Source of the DNA: Zeus faber
Taxonomy: Eukaryota; Chordata; Actinopteri; Zeiformes; Zeidae
Length of the DNA stretch: 64,000 nt
Direction of reading: 5' to 3'
Assembly (NCBI GenBank): GCA_960531495.1
Contig: OY482849.1
Location: forward strand, 33,778,236-33,842,235
The position numbers were made by a program, and so were the translations under genes. Positions 56,555-64,000 of the stretch are shown here, piece after piece. Position 1 is the first letter of the stretch; every line of letters starts with the position of its first letter. The notes under the pieces are model-generated. The model saw nothing but the letters and a program-made list of their open reading frames with translations. It did not search any database and had not been told where the DNA came from.

Positions 56555-56745
56555 TGAGGTGTCTGGGAATGAGTAGCGTCCCAAGACAGTGCCCATTGTA
56601 TAAAATAATTATTATTAACAGACGATGCCAGGGGTCTCAAGAGAGAGACAGAGCCCATTGTCAGGGGTCCTGGTGATAAGGGAGGTGAAAACGTGAACGG
56701 TGACCTATGTAGGGGTATCAGATGGTCAACATTGTCTCTGGCTTA
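56555..56745 (+). repeat. Retroviral LTR fragment (U3 of the second type)
   Basis: It starts TGAGGTGTCTGGGAATGA and shares 'ggtcctggtgataaggga' and 'gtgacctatgta' with the LTR at 61321. Only the 5' two thirds are present and no internal sequence follows. Confidence 0.7.
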
Positions 56746-57029
56746 ACATAAAAACACATTAAAAAATATATATATATTGGTGCTATTAACTGTCTAAAAG
56801 AACACTTACGACGCACGTACAGTTCATCATTTATGTTCATGTTCTGGTTTCCCTCCAAATACCAGTGAAGGGGGAACTCAGCTGAAAAAAGATCTTGAGG
56901 GTGGTTCACTGCCAAATAAAAAGTTAGAGAATAACTGACTGAACAATAGATTCATTAACATGGAAACTTGGAAAGATGGAAAATTGGAAACCTGGAAAGA
57001 CTTTGGTCATCGCTGGATGTGAAAAGGCT

Positions 57030-59590
57030 CCGACAATAGAACAGAACAGAATAGAATAGAATAGAACAGAATAGAAAAAATCAATAGAATATAATATCAT
57101 AGAACAAAATAGAACAGAACATAACAGGCCAGAACAGGATGGAATAGAATAGAACAAAGTGGAATAAAATAGAATAGAACTGAATAGAGCGAATAAAATA
57201 GAACAGAGCAGAAGAAAATATGACATAATATTACAGAATAGAATGGAACACACCAGAAAAACCAGAACAGAACAGAAAAAATACAATAGAATCGAATACA
57301 ACAGGAAAAATAGAATAGAATAGAATAGAATAGAATAGAATAGAATAGAGCAGACCAGAATGTCATATAATAGAGTAGAACAGAATAGAAGAAAACAGAA
57401 TAGAACCTGTAAAGCTTGGAAACACATTGGTCATAGCTGGATGTGAAGGCTCTGACAATAGAACAGAACAGAATAGAATAGAATAGAACAGAATAGAAAA
57501 AATCAATAGAATATAATATCATAGAACAAAATAGAACAGAACATAACAGGCCAGAACAGGATGGAATAGAATAGAACAAAGTGGAATAAAATAGAATAGA
57601 ACTGAATAGAGCGAATAAAATAGAACAGAGCAGAAGAAAATATGACATAATATTACAGAATAGAATGGAACACACCAGAAAAACCAGAACAGAACAGAAA
57701 AAATACAATAGAATCGAATACAACAGGAAAAATAGAATAGAATAGAATAGAATAGAATAGAGCAGACCAGAATGTCATATAATAGAGTAGAACAGAATAG
57801 AAGAAAACAGAATAGAACCTGTAAAGCTTGGAAACACATTGGTCATAGCTGGATGTGAAGGCTCTGACAATAGAATAGAACATAATAGAACAGAAAATAA
57901 TAGAACAGAACAGAACAGAAAGGAATAGAATAGAACACAACAGAACAGAATAGAAAAGAACACAATAGAACACAACACAATAGAAAACAATAGAACAGAA
58001 TAGAACACAATAGAACAGAATAGTGTAGAATATAATTGAATAGAATATCATATGATAGAACAGAATAGAGCAGAATATGATAGAGCAGAATACAATACAA
58101 TACAATCAATAGAATAAAATAGAATCGATTAGAATAGAATAAAATCGAATAGAACAGAACAGAACAAAATACAATAGATCAGAAAAAAATAGAATAGAAC
58201 AGAGCATAGTATAACAAATAGAATATAATAAAATATAAAATAATAGACTAGAACATGATATTACAGAATAGAATGAAATAGAATATCACCAAATAGGGCA
58301 GAATAGAATATAACAGAATAGAATAGAATATATAAGAATAGACTAGAACATAACATAATAATAGAACAAAATAGTGCAGAATAGAGCAGTATTGGATAGA
58401 ACAGATTTTTAAAGAACATTATAGAGCAGACTAAAATAGAATATCATAGAACCTAATAGAATAGAATAGAACACAATAGAATAGCAAAGAAACGTATATT
58501 TAAACAGAACAGAATAGAATATAACAGAATATATTAGAAGTGAATAGAATAGAACAGAATATAGCAGAATATAATAGAACAGAATGCAATACAATACAAT
58601 TTAATATAAAATAATAGAATTGAACAGATAGAATACAATAGCAAATAATATAATACAATAGCAAAGAACAGAATAGCATATAACAGAACAGAATAGAATA
58701 GAATATAAAATAATATAAAAGAATATACTAGAACAGAATATAATAGAACATAATTGAAGGGGATATAATAGACGAAATAGAAAAAAATATGATAGAATAT
58801 AAAATAACTGAATATAAAATAATAGCAAAGAATACAATAGAATAGCATAAAATATAATAGAACAGAACAGAAAGGAACATAATAGAATATAAAATATATA
58901 ATAGAACAGAATAGAATAGAATAGAATAGAATAGAATGGACTAAAACGGAACAGAATAGATAAAACAGAAAATAATTGAATCTAACCGAATAGAATAGAA
59001 TTGCAAAGAAAAAATAGAATAGAATTGAAGAGACTATGATAGAACAGAATAGAATTGAATATAAAGAATAAAATAGAACAGAACAGAATAGAAGATAATA
59101 TAATAGAACAGAATATAATACAATAGTATAGAACAGAATAGAATAGAATAGAATTCTGGACAGAATAGAATATAATAAAATAAAATAGAATAGAACAGAA
59201 TATAATAGAATACAATTGATAAAAATAGAACACAATATAACAGCATAAAATAAAACAGAATAGATTAGAATAGAATAGAATAAAATAGAATAAAACCGAA
59301 TAGAATATAACACAATACAACCCAATATAACATAATAGAAAAGTATAGGATAGAACAGAATTGAATTGAAATGAATAGCAAAGAATAGAATAGAAAAGCA
59401 TTGAACAGAATTGAACGGAACAGAATAGGTTATAACGGAATATAAAATAACAGAATAGGATAGAACAGAATAGAAGAGAATATAATAGAACAGAATATAA
59501 TAGATTAAAATACAACAGAATAGAATAATAGAATAGTTTAGAATTAAATAGAATAGAACATTATAGAAGAGAATTGAATAGAATAGAATA
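57030..59590. repeat. Degenerate (AGAAT)n array, 2.6 kb, with a 0.4-kb higher-order unit
   Basis: Built from agaat/agaac pentamers. A block of about 415 bp, from 'gacaatagaacagaacagaa' to 'acattggtcatagctggatg', is repeated in tandem (about 57035-57450 and 57455-57865). It then decays into simple pentamers to 59590. Minus-strand frames of up to 388 codons (YSILFYSILF-type) arise from the period and are not genes. Confidence 0.92.
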
Positions 59591-59762
59591 GGTTTATTGG
59601 CCAGGGTTGCATAGTAGCTGCTGGTAGCCAGCCTCAGGCAGGCTTCCAAATAATCATCCGTCATGGTGGAACGGAATTTTCCTCTGTGAGTAAGTTCCAA
59701 ATCTGTCCATGAGCCCTGGACTTCAGCTCAATGTCAGCTCTCATCCTCCACTGCAGACCAAT

Positions 59763-60904
59763 TCAGATGTTGGTCAGATCGGTAAAAAACGCCAAGTCTA
59801 GCAGCCACTGATCGTCATTAAGTTGCTTGTATTCTGCATTTTTACTGACAAGGAGAAACTCCTTTATCTTTGGACAGAGTTCGCAAAATCTCTGCAGGAA
59901 CTTCCACAAACTAAGCCATCTCACCTCAGTGTGTAGCAAGAGGTCAGAGTAGTTGCAGTCAACCTCCTTCAGATGTGCACGGAACAGCCGTCTTTGAGGA
60001 GATTTGCTCGAATAGAACAGGTGATTTTCGTTGTCATAGCCATTATCTCTTTCATGTTTAGCATTTTTGCACATAATGCTTGTTGGTGTATTATGCAGTG
60101 GTAGTTAAGGAAGTCGGGGAAAGCATAGCCCTCCCTGCACTTGGTAAGAAATCCATTCAAGCGGCCCACCGTTACGGGCCCACCGTCCGTGGTGATTGAC
60201 ATCAATTTACACACTGGGAGCTGGGTTTTGTTGATAAAGCTTTTGAAAGACTGAAAAATGTCCTCTCCCCGCATGTGTTCTTTCATGGGCAGTATTGTTA
60301 ACAGCTCCTCTTTTGCAGTCATATCTTTAAACACCATCCGAATAAAAATATACAATTGTGCTCTATCACTTATGTCCGTAGACTCGTCTACTTGCAATGA
60401 GAAACACTCACAGTCCACGATGTCCTTCCAAAGCTGCTGTGTCAAATCGTCGCCCATTACTTCACAGCGCCGTGTAACTGTACTTCTAGATAGCTGAAGA
60501 GCTTTGATTGAAGATAATATTTCTGGATTCTTTTTAAAGTCCCGAAACAACAAGTCAGCTGCCTCAACGAAGGCCTCTTTTACCATCTCTCCATCTTGGA
60601 AGGATTTCTTACGCTTAATGATGGCGTGACTCAACGAAGCTGTGGCGCTGCCTTTTGCTTTTGGATTCAGCTGTGTGAAAAATGACTGCTGTCCCATTAA
60701 CTGCGATTTCAGTTCAGTGTTGTATTTTTTATGAACAGTTCGAAAGTGCCTTTCCACGTTTCCCTTTTTCGGGATAGCAACGGTAGATTGACAGATCAGA
60801 CAAACGCACTTCGAGTATGACATGGTGAAAAAAAAGTCCTCCTCCCATTCTGCATGGAAGTGATAAGCTTTTGGTTTCTTACTTAGTCCGGCTCCCCCAC
60901 TCAT
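59763..60904 (-). pseudogene. hAT transposase relic (GTF2IRD2/ZBED-like), frameshifted and 3'-truncated
   Basis: The start MSGGAGLSKKPKAYHFHAEW is followed by a BED-type zinc finger (CVCLICQSTVAIPKKGNVER, H-F-x-T-V-H) and the hAT core: LSRSTVTRRCEVMG, FSLQVDESTDISDRAQLYIF, SITTDGGPVTVGRLNGFL, HCIIHQQALC. A frameshift at about 59970-60075 carries the reading into RAHLKEVDCNYSDLLLHTEV and RWLSLWKFLQRF, ending at DLAFFTDLTNI with a stop. The dimerisation tail is missing and the AGAAT array begins about 170 bp further on. The protein is related to, but clearly different from, the one at 34.2-36.8 kb. Confidence 0.8.
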
Positions 60905-61009
60905 TTTTTAAATCCCTTCTTTAGAAGATATATATTGGAAGGCTAATTAGGTCACTTAGTTCGCCAAAGTTTTGCAGTAGCTCACACGTTTTCTACGTGG
61001 TGACCCATG

Positions 61010-61320
61010 TGTGAGAAGAGAGGAGATCTAAGTAGTTGTGATTGTAACCCAAGAAACAAGCAACAAGTTTTAAGCAACATTAGACTGGCCACCCTGTACA
61101 TCAGTCAGGTGGCAAATGCAAAATGGAGGATAGATGATAGGCTAAGAGAGGAGATCTAAGTAGTTGTGATTGTAACCCAATGAACAAACTTTAAAGCAAC
61201 ATTGGACTGGCCGCCCTGCACATAAATCAAGTGGTAAATGCCAAATGGAGGATAGATGATAGCTAAGAGAGGAGATCTAAGTAGTTGTGATTGTAACCCA
61301 ATGAACAAGTTGTAAGCAAC
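61010..61320. repeat. Tandem repeat, about 125-bp unit, 2.5 copies
   Basis: The unit begins 'agaggagatctaagtagttg' and contains 'tgattgtaacccaatgaaca' and 'atggaggatagatgatag'. Copies start near 61018, 61145 and 61266. The last copy is cut by the start of the second retrovirus at 61321. Confidence 0.88.
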
Positions 61321-64000
61321 TGAGGTGTCTTGGAATGTGTGTTGTCCCAAGACGCTAAGAGACGGTGCTGGAGGTCCGGAGAGAGAGAGCACATCACCAG
61401 AGGTCCTGGTGATAAGGGAAGTGAAATGTGACCTGTGACCTATGTAAGGGAACCAAATGGTAAATGTTGTCTGTGGGCAGGCATAAAAGAGCCTGCCCGA
61501 GTCTGCCCGATTATTTTACTCAAGTCAGCGCCAGCAGTCACTCCTTCTTCATCAGGGGATGGAGATGATGTGTTGATGTGTGAAGTGAGTTTCCGTCTAA
61601 ATTGGGGTGATATCCGTAAGTTGTAAAAGATGTAAATAAGGGGAATAAGAGAATAATGAACAAAGAAAGAGAGAATTAAGTTGAAATAGAGAATAGAGAC
61701 GAGAGAAATATAAGATGAAGTTAAAAATAAAAGATAAAGGCTTAAAAGATGTGGAAAAAGTAGATGTAAAAAGTAATTGTAGAATGGCAGAATTCGTAGC
61801 CAAAAGTTTTTTAAATAACCATGCAAGATTAATGGAGACAGGGCCCGTATCTCCTTAAAAAGTAAGACGTGTACATTAAATGCTGCATGAAAGTTGGCCG
61901 AATGAAAATATAATATAGTCAAATCTAGGTAGGAAAAAAGAAGAGGAAATAACCCTGGCCAGGGGAATTGACTCAAAATAAAATCATATGAATGAAGATG
62001 AAAAAGATGAAAAGTGAAAAAGAGATAAAAGTTAAAAGTCTGAAGTAAGATGAAATAGATGAAAAATGAAGCAAAAAGAGTTACAAGTTAAAGGCTTAAA
62101 AGATGAAAAATAAAGTTTGAGAAAAAATGGGGAAAAGCAGGGCTAAACCAGCCTAAAAGAATGGATGCACATCGAACATGCATGCTGAAAGCACCTGATT
62201 AAAAGGATTATTTCTTAAAAGTCTGGCCAAAGTGAAAATCTTGGTGAAATTAGAAAAGTATACATGAGTCGACGTTTAAGTATAAAGTCAAGCGCTGTTG
62301 AAGTTTTTGGAGAATCTGAATCTGAATCTGTGTTGCCGGTCAAACATGTCTTTTTCCTTTTGGGGTGTGAGTGTGCCTGTGTGTGTGTGTGTGAGAGTGT
62401 GCCCCGGCTAAAGAGGTGTGAAGAGATTTGTGTATTGTTTGTGTATATGTATAAAGGATATATAGAATACATGGGTTATTAAATAGGTATACATATGTGG
62501 TGAGCAGTTAAATAATACATAAAATAAACATTTCTTGCCCCTTTAGTGATAAATATATATGAGCCTATTTATGGAATTTGTAAAGCTGATAATAAAGATT
62601 ATGAGCCTTTCTTAAAGGACGTTTGATAAATATATATGAGCCTTTTTTTAAGGAATTTTTTATAAATATATATGAGCCTTTTTCTTTAAAGGACGTTTGA
62701 TAAATATATATGAGCATTTTTCTTTCAACGACGTTTTATACATTTGATAAAGGATATGAACCTTCACAGGACTTTATATATTTGATAACAAAATGAGCCT
62801 TCTTGAGAGAAGGACTAGAATCACCAGAGACAGTCTGCCTACACATGCATGTACACATTCAGAAAAGAAAAGAGAATCTCCTGCTCTTAATTATGGGTAG
62901 GATTTGTGGATTGTTTGGTTGGTGTGTGAGTTTTTTCTCTTTGTGCTTGGAGTGTGTGACAGTGCTTGCTGTGAGTTCTGTTGGTTAAAGGAGCCGATAG
63001 TATTGGTGAAATAGAAGGAAAAGCTGGGTTTTTGATGCAAGAGAAGAGGTTTTGTGTTTCGGCTGCTGAGTGCAAGGAATCAGCTTTGATTTATGACTGT
63101 GCGTAACTACATTAGACTGTGCTGTTCAGACGGGGAGCTAAATCAGGATGTTCGCTCGCTGACGACCAGAGCCAACTGGAAGGTGTGACTAAATTTAAGA
63201 GGTGGAGCAACGGGTGGTGCTTCATAGATGGTGCTCGATTGACTAATATACTCTTTAGATTTAAATGCGTCGTATGAATAAAAGTAAACATTGCTTTATT
63301 TCAAATACGCGAGAAATAAAAAGGCTGATAAAGTATGTCTCATTGAATTGTATTATAGTATGTATAAGAATTTAGAGTGATCTTAAGACACTAAACACTT
63401 GTGTGGTTCTTTTTTTTTTTCTTTCTTCCTCTCTTTTGCTTTGCTGAGTGAGAGCTGGGAGAACGACAGAGAAGATGCGATGTGTCTGAATTGGATCATC
63501 CAAGGGGCAGATGACAAGATATCTGGCAGTTCTTCACAGCCACTGGGAGCTTGCGGATGAGACCGAATAAGAATTCTGAATCAAGTTGAATAAGGCCAGT
63601 ACGGTTTATCTACTTACGGTTAACTCTTTTCAAGGCACCTGCATTTACCTATATGTGCGTACATCTAGTTATAACCTACATGATTGCTTGTTCTCACATA
63701 TGGGATTTCAGTAGTTGTTTTTCTTATATTGTGTTTGCAATTAGTTAGTAAGAGACTTGGCAACGGACTGACTAATCAAGGCATTTGCCTAATTAATGGA
63801 GAATTATTGATTTGATTGATCACATGCGGAAAAACTGATTTGATTTAAATACGGTTGAGTGCTGTGAATATTGGTTTCATTATCTGAGTATGGTTTACCT
63901 TGATTGAGGCTGTTTTGAGAGTGAACATTGATGGGCACTTTGATAACTGAAGATAAATGAGTATGATCAGATGTATCAGATAATGAACAAGTGAAGTTGC
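61321..64000 (+). mobile_element. 5' end of a second, related endogenous retrovirus (LTR and leader)
   Basis: It starts with TGAGGTGTCTTGGAATGTG and an LTR-like stretch to about 61550 with a TATA-type 'cataaaag' and the shared 'actcaagtcagcgccagcag'. From about 61557 it follows the leader of the retrovirus at 6-23 kb (reverse complement of roughly 22625 down to 19745) through the purine-rich repeats and the motif 'gggcagatgacaagatatct'. The window ends about 150 bp before the position where gag would start. Divergence from the first element is moderate, so this copy is older or from another lineage. The visible part looks broken in one or a few places, so the copy may be incomplete. Confidence 0.85.
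61475..61498 (+). promoter_or_regulatory. TATA box inside an 8-bp inverted repeat
   Basis: GGGCAGGC, then ATAAAAGA, then GCCTGCCC. The TATA-type sequence forms the loop of a perfect stem in the LTR of the second retrovirus. Confidence 0.6.

Noticed and set aside
57097-59700. Long minus-strand frames of up to 388 codons (YSILFYSILF-type)
   Set aside because: They are the translation of an AGAAT-type pentamer array, which has few stops in these frames; composition is not that of a protein.

Overview
The window is genomic DNA from a teleost fish; the species cannot be fixed from the sequence. The evidence is the mix of elements: Tc1/mariner, hAT transposases of the GTF2IRD2/ZBED type, fish-type LINE and SINE tails, BEL/Pao and Ty3 relics, odorant-receptor 131-2-like exons, a fish C2H2 zinc-finger exon, and long (CA)n and pentanucleotide arrays. 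I see no intact host gene. The host-gene material is two broken or131-like receptor loci (3.2-3.9 kb and 49.1-52.8 kb, minus strand) and a shattered zinc-finger gene (exon pieces at 33.4, 36.8 and 38.35-39.3 kb, plus strand).

The dominant feature is a large endogenous retrovirus on the minus strand, 6123-23244 (17.1 kb). It has 464-bp TG...CA LTRs, a primer-binding site just inside the right LTR, a polypurine tract just inside the left LTR, and long gag, pol and env frames. It looks nearly whole, with about one break in pol, and is young: the LTRs differ at about three sites by eye. Three things set it apart. First, Pol carries between protease and reverse transcriptase a domain that looks like the catalytic domain of CNPase, a 2H phosphoesterase with two H-x-T-L motifs. 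Second, the Env surface part begins with two tandem Ig V-like domains ahead of a mucin-like stretch and a class-I fusion subunit. Third, the 5' leader is about 3.2 kb long, and 2.39 kb of it, including the primer-binding site, is duplicated between env and the polypurine tract, flanked by an 82-bp direct repeat of the env tail.

A second member of the family begins at 61321 on the plus strand and runs off the right edge of the window. It shares the leader but has a different U3. A fragment of that second kind of LTR lies at 56555-56745.

Layout: 0.25-3 kb, LINE pieces and small MITEs; 3.2-3.9 kb, receptor relic; 6.1-23.2 kb, retrovirus; 23.3-29 kb, a MITE, a (TCTAC)n-like array, (CA)n tracts, a LINE tail and a Tc1 relic; 29.2-42.1 kb, nested hAT, Ty3, SINE and zinc-finger relics; 42.3-47.7 kb, an inverted repeat copy, a SINE, a BEL/Pao fossil and a tRNA-tailed repeat; 49-52.8 kb, receptor relic; 53.8-54.7 kb, LINE; 57-59.6 kb, an (AGAAT)n-like array with a 0.4-kb higher-order unit; 59.7-60.9 kb, hAT transposase; 61-64 kb, tandem repeat and the second retrovirus. 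Similarities to named families are from memory, not from a search.
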